This document shows positions 1-9,753 of a stretch of DNA of 64,000 bases, piece after piece. Below the pieces are notes generated by a model. That model was not told the DNA's origin. It did no database searches and saw nothing but the letters and a program-made list of their open reading frames with translations. A program made the translations under genes and the position numbers. The DNA lies in the NCBI GenBank assembly GCA_949987705.1, contig OX465281.1, forward strand, positions 165,361,516 through 165,425,515, in the 5' to 3' direction. Position 1 is the first letter of the stretch; every line of letters begins with the position of its first letter. The stretch comes from Thereva unica. Its lineage: Eukaryota > Arthropoda > Insecta > Diptera > Therevidae.

Positions 1-837
1 AAGAAATTATTAATGAGCAATGAGATATAAGTACGAAGTCATTTAAAACGATATTTTGCAATGAAATTTGAAAAAATGTTCAGTTACCTGTCACTTTTCG
101 GCCTGTCTTTAGGGCTAATCTGAATGAAAAACTATTTATGTTTGTGATAGGAAGCGTTGAAACAAATAGTGAAAAGTGAAAAGTTGTAGTTTAGCTCTTA
201 AGGAAAAATGCAGTTGTCTTCGGTGCAGGGTCAAATCGCTATATTTTCCAAAAAACAACTCTGAAGTTTGTCCCTAGGTTTTGACGTCAAAGTTGTAACC
301 CGCATGGTAAGTCGAAGTACTCCGAATTGTCTCATTTTATCATAAAATTTTTTAAACGCACTTATTGTTCTAACGAACATGTGCATACATTTTGTGACAA
401 AAATAAGTTGAAATTGGTTGATTTTTGGGCAAAACTGGCTAACGTGAATGTAGGTTACATTTAAATGTCAAAGTTGTAACTGCAATTAATTTGCTTTTAC
501 ATTAAATTCATCCCCGTAAAATTTCTTATGACCTATTGTAACTAGTTAAATCATATGTAACTTTTCCTGCGCTTAAATTGTTTCATGTATCTTAAAAAAA
601 AGGTAATTTAAGCGAATGTCAAAATTGTAACCATACCGAATTTGAAATGTCAAAATTGTAACCATGTCATGTCATGTTTTCATAAAAAAAATATGCGCAT
701 TGAATTTTTTAATGTTCTACATCAGAAAACATTTATTTATGAAGTAAGTAACACAAAAAATATCATTTCACGGTTGTGCTATCAATTTGAAATTTCATTT
801 TTCCAATTAGCTCAAGTTAAAGGTTCTGGAGAATCGC

Positions 838-838
<1 letters not shown>
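1..838. other. AT-rich stretch without recognised gene
   Basis: No credible coding region is visible. The only structure I see is a short motif of the form GTCAAARTTGTAAC that recurs four times in the same orientation, at about 286-300, 467-480, 618-632 and 648-663, with irregular spacing of roughly 30 to 180 bases. This could be a decayed tandem repeat; I do not recognise it. Confidence 0.5.

Positions 839-904
<66 letters not shown>
839..904. repeat. (TA)n microsatellite
   Basis: About 66 bases of uninterrupted TA dinucleotides. It directly abuts the CTAG terminus of the Helitron-like element at 905, so it is either the target site or microsatellite DNA generated beside the element end. Confidence 0.95.
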
Positions 905-905
<1 letters not shown>

Positions 906-1079
906 TAGCTGGGACCCGGTGCGCCTACGCTGCACCCATAAGTCAATAGTAAACAATAAAAACCATCCATTGACTTAATATTTTTCGAGATATGAATTTT
1001 ACACAGATGAAATGCCTCAAAGAACATGGGTCTTGCGTCGGCCGCCATGAATCGGTATATTGAGTCTACTACATTGCTT

Positions 1080-1560
1080 ATTGTATTCTACTTATCATAC
1101 CCTTTCATTTGATACCCATGTTGAAGGGATTGTGAAGAAAGTGGTAATCCGGCCTCTTGAGACGGCCGCCATGGATCTAAAGATATATTTTGTATACTAC
1201 ATTGCTTATTGTATTCTACTTATCATACCCTTTCATTTGATACCCATGTCGAGGTGGTTGTGAAGAAAGTGGTAATTCGGCCTCTTGAGACGGCCGCCAT
1301 GGATCTAAAGATATATTTTGTATACTACATTGCTTATTGTATTCTACTTATCATACGCTTTCATTTGATACCCATGTCGAGGTGGTTGTGAAGAAAGTGG
1401 TACCCCGCCCTCTTGAGACGGCCGCCATGGATCTAAAGATATATTTTGTATACTACATTGCTTATTGTATTCTACTTATCATACCATTTCATTTGATACC
1501 CATGTCGAGGTGGTTGTGAAGAAAGTGGTACACCGCCCTCTTGAGACGGCCGCCATGGAT
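1080..1560. repeat. 128-bp satellite, about 4 units
   Basis: Near-identical units at 128-bp spacing. A landmark is CATTTGATACCCATGT, followed by GTGAAGAAAGTGGTA and GACGGCCGCCATGGAT. Each unit gives a spurious 60-residue reading frame that reads into the next. Related units occur at 2060-3553, 35700-37100 and, reverse complemented, at 44890-45206, 50559-51262, 58005-58708 and 59955-60658. Confidence 0.95.
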
Positions 1561-1707
1561 CATTTTAGTTTCAATAGCGTCATGGCCTACCTATTGTTTG
1601 ACAGCTGCGTAAATTTGAAATTTTCATTAAATGTAATGATTCAATTTAACAACAATTTTACATTTGTCAAACAATAGGTAGGCCATGAAGCTATTGAAAC
1701 TAAAATG
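1561..1707. repeat. 147-bp inverted repeat (foldback)
   Basis: The outer ~42 bases at 1561-1603 pair with 1665-1707 with few mismatches; both contain the heptamer CATTTTA or its complement and a TAGGTAGGCC-type block. The loop is about 60 bases of AT-rich DNA. It sits just after the last satellite unit. The same structure recurs at 3554-3700, so it is part of the Helitron-like element rather than an independent recent insertion. Confidence 0.8.
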
Positions 1708-2059
1708 AAGTGAAAATTCCTAAAATTACCATTTTTGTTTGGATTTTGCAGCTGTTTTTTTGGTTAAAGGTATAAAAAATAGCCTACGACCTATTCTCAG
1801 ACCTACCAAATATACACAAAAAATTTCATGCAAATTGGTCAACCCGTTTCGGAGGAGTACGGTAACAAACACTGTGACACGAGATTTTTATATATATACT
1901 AGCTGGGACCCGGTGCGCCTACGCTGCACCCATAAGTCAATAGTAAACAATAAAAACCATCCATTAACTTAATATTTTTCGAGATATGAATTTTACACAG
2001 ATGAAATGCCTCAAAGAACATGGGTCTTGCGTCGGCCGCCATGAATCGGTATATTGAGT

Positions 2060-3553
2060 CTACTACATTGCTTATTGTATTCTACTTATCATACCCTTTC
2101 ATTTGATACCCATGTTGAGGGGGTTGTGAAGAAAGTAGTAATCCGGCCTCTTTAGACGGCCGCCATGGATCTAAAGATATATTTTGTATACTACATTGCT
2201 TATTGTATTCTACTTATCATACCCTTTCATTTGATACCCATGTCGAGGTGGTTGTGAAGAAAGTGGTAATTCGGCCACTTGAGACGGCCGCCATGGATCT
2301 AAAGATATATTTTGCTTATTGTATTCTACTTATCATACCCTTTCATTTGATACCCATGTCGATGTGGTTGTGAAGAAAGTGGTAATTCGGCCACTTGAGA
2401 CGGCCGCCATGGATCTAAAGATATATTTTGCTTATTGTATTCTACTTATCATACCCTTTCATTTGATACCCATGTCGAGGTGGTTGTGAAGAAAGTGGTG
2501 CCCCGCCCTCTTGAGACGGCCGCCATGGATCTAAAGATATATTTTGTATACTACATTGCTTATTGTATTCTACTTAACATACCCTTTTATTTGATACCCA
2601 TGTTGAGGTGGTTGTGAAGAAAGTGGTAATCCGGCCCCTTGAGACGGCCGCCTTGGATCTAAAGATATATTTTGTATACTACATTGCTTATTATATTCTA
2701 CTTATCATACCCTTTCATTTGATACCCATGTCGAAGTGGTTGTGAAGAAAGTGGTACCCCGCCCTCTTGAGACGGCCGCCATGGATCTAAAGATATATTT
2801 TGTATACTACATTGCTTATTGTATTCTACTTAACATACCCTTTCATTTGATACCCATGTTGAGGTGGTTGTGAGGAAAGTGGTAATCCGGCTTCTTGAGA
2901 TGGCCGCCATGGATCTAAAGATATATTTTATATACTACATTGCTTATTGTATTCTACTTATCATACCCTTTCATTTGATACCCATGTCGAGGTGGTTGTG
3001 AAGAAAGTGGTACCCCGCCCTCTTGAGACGGCCGCCATGGATCTAAAGATATATTTGTGTACTACATTGCTTATTGTATTGTACTTAACATACCCTTTCA
3101 TTTGATACCCATGTTGAGGTGGTTGTCAAGAAAGTGGTAATCCGGCCTCTTGAGACGGCCGCCATGGATCTAAAGATATATTTTGTATACTTCATTGCTT
3201 ATTGTATTCTACTTATCATACCCTTTCATTTGATACCCATGTCGAGGTGGTTGTGAAGAAAGTGGTACCCCGCCCTCTTGAGACGGCCGCCATGGATCTA
3301 AAGATATATTTTGTATACTACATTGCTTATTGTATTGTACTTAACATACCCTTTCATTTGATACCCATGTTGAGGTGGTTGTGAAGAAAGTGGTAATCCG
3401 GCCTCTTGAGACGGCCGCCATGGATCTAAAGATATATTTTGTATACTACATTGCTTATTGTATTCTACTTATCATACCCTTTCATTTGATACCCATGTCG
3501 AGGTGGTTGTGAAGAAAGTGGTACACCGCCCTCTTGAGACGGCCGCCATGGAT
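2060..3553. repeat. 128-bp satellite, about 11-12 units
   Basis: Same unit as 1080-1560, with alternating subtypes (units reading GTACCCCGCC alternate with units reading GTAATCCGGC from about 2470 to 3530), suggesting a higher-order dimer. Two shortened units of about 112 bp lie near 2305-2430, where a 16-base piece of the unit is missing. Confidence 0.9.
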
Positions 3554-3700
3554 CATTTTAGTTTCAATATCGTCATGGCCTACCTATTGTTTGACAGCTG
3601 CGTAAATTTGAAATTTTCATTAAATGTAATGATTCAATTTAATGACAATTTTACATTTGTCGAACAATAGGTTGGCCATGAAGCTATTGAAACTACAATG
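3554..3700. repeat. Inverted repeat, second copy
   Basis: Second copy of the foldback at 1561-1707, in the same position after the satellite core, with a few substitutions. Confidence 0.8.
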
Positions 3701-3892
3701 AAGTGAAAATTCCTAAAATTACCATTTTTTTTGGATTTTGCAGCTGTTTTTTTGGTTAAAGGTATAAAAAATAGCGTACGACCTATTCTCAGACCTACCA
3801 AATATACACAAAAAATTTCATGCAAATTGGTCAACCCGTTTCGGAGGAGTACGGTAACAAACACTGTGACACGAGATTTTTATAGATATAGA

Positions 3893-5404
3893 TATATAAG
3901 GAGTGAGGGGGCAACCCATATGATGAACACTGCCGCCAAGTTAGGCCTATTGTGTACGTACCGCACTAGCGGAACAAACTATCGGCCTTCCGAAGGCAAG
4001 AAGGTCTTTAATTGATGAAGATCGGACTTGGGCAGGGCTCAAGAACTCTCTGATAAACGTTTTTCTTCTAAGCGAGATCAGAGCAGGACATTCACAAAGA
4101 ATATGTGTGGAAGTCTCGCCGCCTTCCAAGCAGAGTGGGCATTCTGTCTGTTGAGACAGTAATACATAGGTTGTGGAGGTGGTACCGCAGTCCTACATGG
4201 CCAGTGAGATATCCCACCAGCAGCCTTAGGTCCGCTCTGTTTAGAGTAATAGTGCCCCTTAAGGCAAAGGATCTTAAAAGATCTTTAGCCTGTCTAAGAC
4301 CTGGGACTGACTCCTAATGGACTAGGTTTTCTTAATCCACTATTCTCTCAAGGACTTGGAGGTGGACCAAGAGATGCCACAGAAGGGTTCTGGGCCCTGG
4401 AACAAAGTCTCAGACCCCTCCCTCGCGAGGCTGTCTGCAGCCTCATTTCCCTCGATACCCCAGTGTCCGGGGACCCAGCAGAGCGAGACCTCGTTTCTTC
4501 TGGTCAGGCTCTGGAGTAAGTCAAAACACCCTGCTACTATTTTGGAAGAAAACTTCCACGTTGAGAGTGCCTTGATGGCAACTTGGCTGTCAGAAAAGAT
4601 TTTAATGTTGGCGCCTTTCAGACCTTTCTCAAGGTTGAGCCTGGCGCAGGTTGCTATGGCATGTATTTCAGTCTGGAAAACAGACGGCCACTTACCCATT
4701 GCAGTCGATACCTTGGAGTTGGGTCCTGCAACACCAGCCCCTGTGCCATGTTCCATCTTTGACCCGTCAGTAAATCATTGGAGATGTTTTGGATCCCCAG
4801 GAAGAATAATTTCCTCCCACTCAGAGCGATCCGGGATAATCGCTCTGAATTTCCTTTGGAACAGCAGTTTACTAACCATATCGTCGGATACGCGGCAGAT
4901 GGAAATGCTTGGGATATTTTTAAGGATATCCATGTGTCCTTTGACCGTATGGGGCCAGTTGAATGAGATCTGAAGTCTCAAGGCACTTATGGCGGCGGAT
5001 TTCCACATGAACAGATGCAATGGGGTCAATCCAATGATTGCTTCCATTGCTGCTGTGGGACAGGTCCGCATAGCTCCGGTAATGGTGAGGCAAGCAAGCC
5101 GTTGCAGCTTGCTGCACTTGAGGATCGACGTAACCTGTTTAGTCTTGGGCCACCAGCATAAGTGACAACAGGTTTAACGATCGTATTGTACATTCACTAC
5201 ATCATTTGTGGTGTAAGACCCCATGTCTTACCCAGAAGCCTTTTGCAGGCCCATATGGCTCTTGTGGCTTTGCTGATTACGTAGTCAAGTTGAGCGTTCC
5301 AGTTCAGCCTCTTATCTAAATTTACTCCCAAATATTTGACTGAGTCTGAGTACTCAACTGTGGTATCCTGGATACAGATAGGACCTAGATCCACTTTGTA
5401 GTAG
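3893..5404 (-). pseudogene. I/Loa-type non-LTR retrotransposon ORF2 3' remnant (RT end, RNase H)
   Basis: Minus-strand coding remnants run from 5404 down to 3947. First comes the RT C-terminal part (5404-4775, with YLGVNLDKRLNWN). Then comes an RNase H domain (4756-4340) with FTDGS, the EIHAI block, FSDSQVAIKAL and WVPGH..I.GNE.AD. Last is a C-terminal CxxC...H...C segment (4129-3947; HILCECPAL). RNase H after RT is known for I, Loa and R1 type elements. The frame is broken by a stop between RT and RNase H (about 4757-4774) and again at about 4130-4335, so it is dead. The upstream part is cut off at 5404 by the LTR of the env-bearing retroelement. The short 3' untranslated tail reaches about 3893. 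Confidence 0.85.
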
Positions 5405-6081
5405 TGCTGTGTCGTTCGCGAACGATCCGTTCGTTCTGAACGGAACAGCGTACTGAGCCAAATGAACTGGTTCCCTAAGTAGTACATGTTCCCTTCTTTC
5501 GTTCAATGGTACTGCACTGGTTCAGTGGTACTGTTTTTGTATAGCGAGGGAAGCCTTTTTCTCCCCGCTTGATTGGTGGTGGAAATGCGCCTAGGTACAA
5601 ACCTATGCGCTTTTGTTTGGAAAGTTCGCCTAGGTACAAAACCTATGCGCTGTAGAATAGTGCCCTAGTTCACTACTAGTGCACGAGGAGGGAAAAAATG
5701 TCTTAGCTGATACACCAAAAACGCTTGATTCTAGTTGAAAGTCAACTGGCCTTTATTAATTTAAAATTCGACTTATATACTACCTGGTTAACAATTTTTG
5801 TCTTATTTTTATATTTACAACAAAAAATATTTTTCTTTAAAGAAAACTTAAATGCATATTCAACAATTAAATTCTTACGTTCTAATGTAATATGATCTGT
5901 CTGACTGATAAGTGTATTGTGGTAAAAATGCTACGTTAACAAGAAAAAAATAAATTTTTACTGTAATGAAATTGAATTGTTTTGTGAGAAAAAATGAATT
6001 TGAATATTTTTGGAAAATTTAGGTTTTGATGGACTTAAAAATAAATGCTTGATCTGAACAAATAAATGCGTGATCTGAACA
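5405..6081 (-). mobile_element. 3' LTR of env-bearing BEL/Pao element
   Basis: The segment starts TGCTGTGTCG and ends CTGAACA on the plus strand (TG...CA). It cuts the non-LTR ORF at 5404 and is preceded, in minus orientation, by a purine-rich tract at 6082-6092, as expected for a 3' LTR downstream of env. It contains a 14-bp perfect palindrome (5412-5425), a CCGTTC/GAACGG hairpin (5427-5443) and two direct copies of an imperfect 24-26-bp palindrome (5587-5610 and 5625-5650). A 21-bp direct repeat lies at 6040-6060 and 6061-6081. The partner 5' LTR is not in the window, so the limits are inferred. Confidence 0.65.
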
Positions 6082-6092
6082 TCCTCCCCCGC
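6082..6092 (-). other. Polypurine tract
   Basis: On the minus strand this reads CGCGGGGGAGGA immediately before the presumed LTR start. It would prime plus-strand synthesis of the env-bearing element. Confidence 0.6.
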
Positions 6093-6172
6093 GTTGAATC
6101 ATCTGTGATTCAACTAGACTGGTGTATCGTCTGCTAGCGCTGGGTTGATGTTAAAGTCGGATGTGTTGATGT

Positions 6173-6622
6173 CTAAGGAATGCCTTCTTCTCGGAAGAGG
6201 TATTGGGATGCGCGGTTTTTCTGACGCCTTTTCTTTATATATTTATAGGTTATATAGCCTATTGCAGCTAAGGTACTAAAGACTGTCAAGTACCCTAAAC
6301 TAAAATAATGGACATGATGCGGTGTCGTCTGAAGGCCATTAGCTTCTTCGGTTTGGAGTTGTTTGATGTCTTCTTTTAATTTAGTGAAGTCTTCTTCTAA
6401 GGTTTGCTGGTTTCTGGGCGGTTGAAGTAGTTCTTCTAATTGTGAAAATGAGATGATGTCCGTGAGGTTCTGTAACGGCAAGAATGCTGTTCTGATGGTA
6501 CTTGGGTAGAGATTGTGAGACTGTATTGTTGTGCCCGTGTCCTTGATGGTGCATCCAGGTTGTAGCGTGAGCATTCCTTGCCCCTTCAGTAATTGCTGTG
6601 AGACCGCGCTTCCACATACGAG
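6173..6622 (-). pseudogene. env: Envelope-like gene, C-terminal part (split by Gypsy insertion)
   Basis: The minus-strand frame ends at 6173. It encodes the end of a retroelement envelope protein: an ectodomain segment with coiled-coil character (LEEDFTKLKEDIKQLQ), one hydrophobic membrane span of about 20 residues (starting near YFSLGYLTVF) and a basic cytoplasmic tail (KYIKKRRQKN). The frame continues upstream into the Gypsy LTR at 6623, which is not env sequence; the ATG at 6847 is therefore artificial. The N-terminal part is at 13435-14860. The 4-bp TSD CGAG (6619-6622 and 13435-13438) shows that one gene was split. Seen directly: TSD, membrane span, frame. Inferred: role as a fusion-type envelope. 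Confidence 0.85.
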
Positions 6623-7138
6623 TGTAATAAGCGACAAAGGTGTATAAATCAAAAGCATAACAAGATAAGAAATTATCACCGGGTCATTACCCAACACGGC
6701 ACATTGTCCAGCTGCAAGGTCAATGTCAATTAATTGCCACCTGGCGTTCCGGACGCGGGAGTATTGCAAGGTGACTCGCGCATTCCAAAGGAGCGTCAAG
6801 TTACCTTGGTACTCGTGCGCCTGATAATGCCGGCCAGCAGCTGACAATGTTGCTGATTCCTAATTTAAGGAATTTATATTGGAATGTTTGGAATGTGCTT
6901 TATTGATGCATATTTGTCGTTTGTTATTTCCCATCAATAAGAATCTATGTAAGTAGAAATAGTATATAAATAATTCCGATTTAATTAATAAAGACAGTCT
7001 ACAGAGAACCACCGGTGTTTTACTTTAAAACATTCATTTTGCGCTGATCTTGAGATAGCTGCTTTCGAGCACACTCAAGAAGAGTTAAAGCCATCCCTTG
7101 GCTGCTCCAAATAGTATTGAAAAGATAATAATATCACA
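6623..7138 (+). repeat. 5' LTR of Gypsy element
   Basis: Starts TGTAATAAGC, ends ATATCACA, 516 bp. A TATA-like block (AGTATATAAATAA) lies at about 6961-6973 and an AATAAAG polyadenylation-type signal near 6987. It differs from 12920-13434 by an extra A in the GCATATTTG block and by A versus G in AAGARGAGTT. Confidence 0.93.
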
Positions 7139-7638
7139 TGGCGACCGTGAACAAGGTACAAGAAGAAAATACAGCAAGCAGCCAGCAAAGTGATCCACCA
7201 CCTGCAGCGAGATACACCGTGACGCAAATTACAACGGACGGCCCAGGACAAATCAAGTTGCGGTTTAGCAGAGTTCCTGAACGAAACACAGAGGGCCTAA
7301 CATTGTATAAACCCAATCAACTACCTAGGCCATACATACCGGAGTGTAACACAACTATAACTGCAAGCCAACCACACAACGCAGGACCCCGGAAACTAAC
7401 CATAGAAGAATACAAGGAGCGACAAACAAGAAGAAAACAATTCAAAAAGGAAGAGAAGAAAGCCCACCGAGCAGGAAGAAAGATTAGGCTAAAATTAGAT
7501 TTAATTAAATATAAAGAATTAATAAACTTAGCGACTACTGATAGTGAGAAAGTAAAATATGAAAAATTATTAGGATATGCAAAATTAGAATTAAATAAAA
7601 TTAAAAGATGTAAAAATAAGAACAAAAATAAAAACTAA
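7138..7638 (+). CDS. Small basic ORF upstream of gag (Gypsy)
   Basis: 166 residues. The start codon straddles the LTR/primer-binding-site junction. The N-terminal half is proline-rich and polar. The C-terminal half is strongly basic with predicted helix (KERQTRRKQFKKEEKKAHR) and ends in a KNKNKNKN run. I recognise no enzyme domain. Extra small ORFs before gag are a known feature of mdg1/412-like elements, and the position supports that here. A role in nucleic-acid binding is only inferred from charge. Confidence 0.65.
   Translation: MATVNKVQEENTASSQQSDPPPAARYTVTQITTDGPGQIKLRFSRVPERNTEGLTLYKPNQLPRPYIPECNTTITASQPHNAGPRKLTIEEYKERQTRRKQFKKEEKKAHRAGRKIRLKLDLIKYKELINLATTDSEKVKYEKLLGYAKLELNKIKRCKNKNKNKN
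7139..7153 (+). other. Primer-binding site
   Basis: TGGCGACCGTGAACA follows the LTR with no spacer. It begins TGG, complementary to a tRNA CCA end, and resembles the tRNA-Arg-type site that I recall for mdg1/412; the tRNA was not checked. The ATG of the first ORF (7138) overlaps it, since the last LTR base supplies the A. Confidence 0.8.
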
Positions 7639-7691
7639 ATTAAAATAAAATAAAGTATAAAAACTCAAATAATTTTTAACTAATTAATAAA

Positions 7692-7913
7692 ATGGGAAAG
7701 ACACAGTCCAAGAGCAGCGAAAATAATGGACAAGTAGTGAATAACGTGATAATTGAAGATACTGTGTCAGTAGAAAATGAAAAAGTAATCATTCTACTTT
7801 CAATACTAATTGCAATCAAGATTGCTGAGCTGATCTATGCCTTTTACAAAGACCACAGAAGAGGTTTAAGAAAGCGTTATCTCAGCTCACCTGCACAACT
7901 CAACGTGAATTAA
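7692..7913 (+). CDS. Small myristoylation-motif/membrane ORF (Gypsy)
   Basis: 73 residues. It starts MGKTQSK, which fits an N-myristoylation signal (Gly2, Ser6), then carries a hydrophobic stretch at about residues 33-52 (VIILLSILIAIKIAELIYAF) and a basic end (RRGLRKRYLSS). The stop codon overlaps the gag start in the arrangement TAATG (7911-7915), which would suit termination-reinitiation. The layout suggests a membrane-associated accessory to gag; the function is inferred. Confidence 0.7.
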   Translation: MGKTQSKSSENNGQVVNNVIIEDTVSVENEKVIILLSILIAIKIAELIYAFYKDHRRGLRKRYLSSPAQLNVN

Positions 7914-9028
7914 TGGAGCAATTAAATGAAATAAAAAAAGACTTGCAAAATATATTAAGCAATTTTAATAAAAGCAAAAATAGACAGTATAGCAGAAAAA
8001 CTCTGCAAGAAAAAGAAGAATTGGTCCAAAATCTCCTAGAGAAAACAAAGACTATCTGTAGAACGGTAACAGATACAGAAACAGCTAAATTACTAAAACA
8101 AACCTACCTGCAAATCAGAGAATTAGTTGAAACTATATCAATAAGAATTGACGAACAGAAATCGTTAACAATGGCTTTTGACATTAAGACTGCCACATCA
8201 ATTCTCCAGGCTTACGATGGCAATCAAGACGAGACGGAGTCTTTCATCGAATCAATGGAACTCCTAAATGATTTAACAACAGCAGAAAATAAGGACCTGA
8301 TGATTAAATTCATAAAAACCCGGATCAAGGGAAAGGCAAAATATGTAATAACAGAAGAGATAAATTCAGTTGAACTTATAAAGAAAAAACTGAGGCAGAA
8401 ATTCTCAGTAAAGCTATCATCTGATGCAATATTGGCACAACTACGAACGTGCACACAGGGCAACAAAAGATTGATAGACTTCTCCAACCAGGTAGAAGAC
8501 TTATCGGGGCAACTAGCAAAAGCTTTCATAACAGAGAAAGTCGCTTCAGGCGAAGCTGCCGAAAAACTGGCAGAAAAATTTTCAATAGAAGCATTCTCTA
8601 GCAATGTTGCGAGTGCAGAAACTTCACTAATTTTGAGAGCCAGCAACCTAACAACACTCTCGGAAGTAACAGCAAAAGCACTAGCCACCGACAAACCACA
8701 ACCAAAACATGTGTTATTCTACAACTCTAGACAATACAAGAAGTTCGAAAATAAGAACTATAGAAACAATAGAAAAATACAAAACAATGGTTATAATAAG
8801 TACAATAATATCCGGTCAAAGCAACACTACAACCCAAACAATAATCATAAAAATTACAACCGTAATAATGGCTATAATCAACATTACAAGCAGAGACAGA
8901 ACGCAATACGTTATAATCAACAAATCATACCTAACAGAAGGATAAATTATTACGAATCGGGGGAATATCAAGCCCCCCAACCAGAAGACGAAACAATCAG
9001 GTTGGGGGACCACATCCAAACCAACTAA
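7913..9028 (+). CDS. gag: Gag (Gypsy)
   Basis: 371 residues. The N-terminal ~85 residues are helical and charged. The central part (about 86-260, from MAFDIKTATSILQAYDGN) has the Gypsy capsid character, with LMIKFIKTRIKGKAKY and LIDFSNQVEDLSGQLAKAF. The tail is an Asn/Arg/Lys/Tyr-rich basic region (about 270-345) instead of a CCHC zinc knuckle, which fits mdg1/412 relatives. It packages RNA and forms the particle. The downstream protease frame is -1 relative to gag and is open across the end of gag, so gag-pol joining by -1 frameshifting is likely; I could not identify a convincing slippery site. Confidence 0.88.
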   Translation: MEQLNEIKKDLQNILSNFNKSKNRQYSRKTLQEKEELVQNLLEKTKTICRTVTDTETAKLLKQTYLQIRELVETISIRIDEQKSLTMAFDIKTATSILQAYDGNQDETESFIESMELLNDLTTAENKDLMIKFIKTRIKGKAKYVITEEINSVELIKKKLRQKFSVKLSSDAILAQLRTCTQGNKRLIDFSNQVEDLSGQLAKAFITEKVASGEAAEKLAEKFSIEAFSSNVASAETSLILRASNLTTLSEVTAKALATDKPQPKHVLFYNSRQYKKFENKNYRNNRKIQNNGYNKYNNIRSKQHYNPNNNHKNYNRNNGYNQHYKQRQNAIRYNQQIIPNRRINYYESGEYQAPQPEDETIRLGDHIQTN

Positions 9029-9069
9029 GAATCTATAACTTCAACTTATCACTAACAAATTTTATTAAA

Positions 9070-9753
9070 GTGTACGTCGAGATGTGCAATGAAATGTGTA
9101 CATGCTTAGTAGATACCGGAGCGGAGATATCAATATTTAGAAGAGAAAAGATCAACAAGAACCAATTAATTTATCCACATAACACATGCATAATACGAGG
9201 TATAACAGATAACAAAAGACAATCATTGGGAGCAACTTACACTAAACTAAGCTTCAACGACGAATTCACAGTTGAACATTTATTTCAGGTCGTAGACGAC
9301 GACTTTTCCATAGGAGCAGATGCAATTTTGGGACTAGACTTCTTTACAAAATTCAAGGCTAATATCGATTACGACAATTGGATTCTTACTATGAGTACAC
9401 CAAAAAAGACTGCGGAGGTACCAATTCTAAGTGGTCCTACCGATGGTTCCATGGTAGTGCCGCCTCGATGCGAAGTAATAAGAAGAATTACCGTTGAGAA
9501 AAATAATTTTAATGACATAGTCATCACAAGCCAAGAAATCCAACCAGGAATATTTGTCGCAGGAACGATAACGAATAAACAAAATCCGTTGGTCAGAATT
9601 CTGAATACAACAAACAAAACTGTAACACTACCACAAACCAGTATTCAAATCCATCCACTGACAAACTTTGAAATGATAAATACAAATGTTTCCAACTTAG
9701 ATTGTACAAATCGTGTTATTTCGAAACTAGACTTGAGTCGCACTCCAGTTTAA
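9070..9753 (+). CDS. pol: Protease and N-terminal pol (Gypsy), ending at an in-frame stop
   Basis: The aspartic protease active site is LVDTGAEISIF at about residues 14-24, followed by the GADAILGLDFF flap-side block. No AUG is needed: the frame is open upstream into the end of gag, consistent with synthesis by frameshifting, and 9070 is only a GTG. The frame stops at TAA 9751-9753, but the same frame continues open from 9754 into RT, so this is the front of a single pro-pol frame interrupted by one nonsense codon. Confidence 0.85.
   Translation: MYVEMCNEMCTCLVDTGAEISIFRREKINKNQLIYPHNTCIIRGITDNKRQSLGATYTKLSFNDEFTVEHLFQVVDDDFSIGADAILGLDFFTKFKANIDYDNWILTMSTPKKTAEVPILSGPTDGSMVVPPRCEVIRRITVEKNNFNDIVITSQEIQPGIFVAGTITNKQNPLVRILNTTNKTVTLPQTSIQIHPLTNFEMINTNVSNLDCTNRVISKLDLSRTPV

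Larger units (their letters stand above)
905..1884 (-). mobile_element. Helitron-like non-autonomous element, copy A
   Basis: Read on the minus strand, the element begins TCTCGTGTCAC (1884 downward) after a flanking A and ends in CTAG (908-905) before a flanking T. This is the TC...CTRR architecture with A/T insertion known for Helitrons. Nine bases before CTAG is a GC-rich hairpin (918-936, arms GGTGC/GCACC with further inner pairs), the usual Helitron 3' hairpin. No Rep/helicase is encoded. The core is about four 128-bp satellite units (1080-1560) followed by a 147-bp inverted repeat (1561-1707). Family assignment is from termini only. Confidence 0.75.
1899..3876 (-). mobile_element. Helitron-like non-autonomous element, copy B
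   Basis: It has the same termini as copy A: CTAG at 1899-1902 (minus-strand 3' end, preceded on the plus strand by A) and TC at 3876-3875 on the minus strand after an A. The first ~160 bases match copy A nearly base for base. It differs from copy A in satellite number (about 11-12 units against 4), doubling its length. Only 14 bases (TTTTT plus TA repeats, 1885-1898) separate the copies, so they lie head-to-tail. Confidence 0.75.

Noticed and set aside
1060..3670. Repeated 60-70 residue frames in the satellite
   Set aside because: Each is one 128-bp repeat unit read into the next; identical by repetition and not by coding constraint.
4356..4973. 205-residue plus-strand frame
   Set aside because: It is the antisense shadow of the RNase H domain encoded on the minus strand.
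6623..6847. Upstream part of the minus-strand frame ending at 6173, and the similar frame at 12890-13144
   Set aside because: Both lie in the Gypsy LTRs read on the opposite strand; they are the same LTR sequence and not env.
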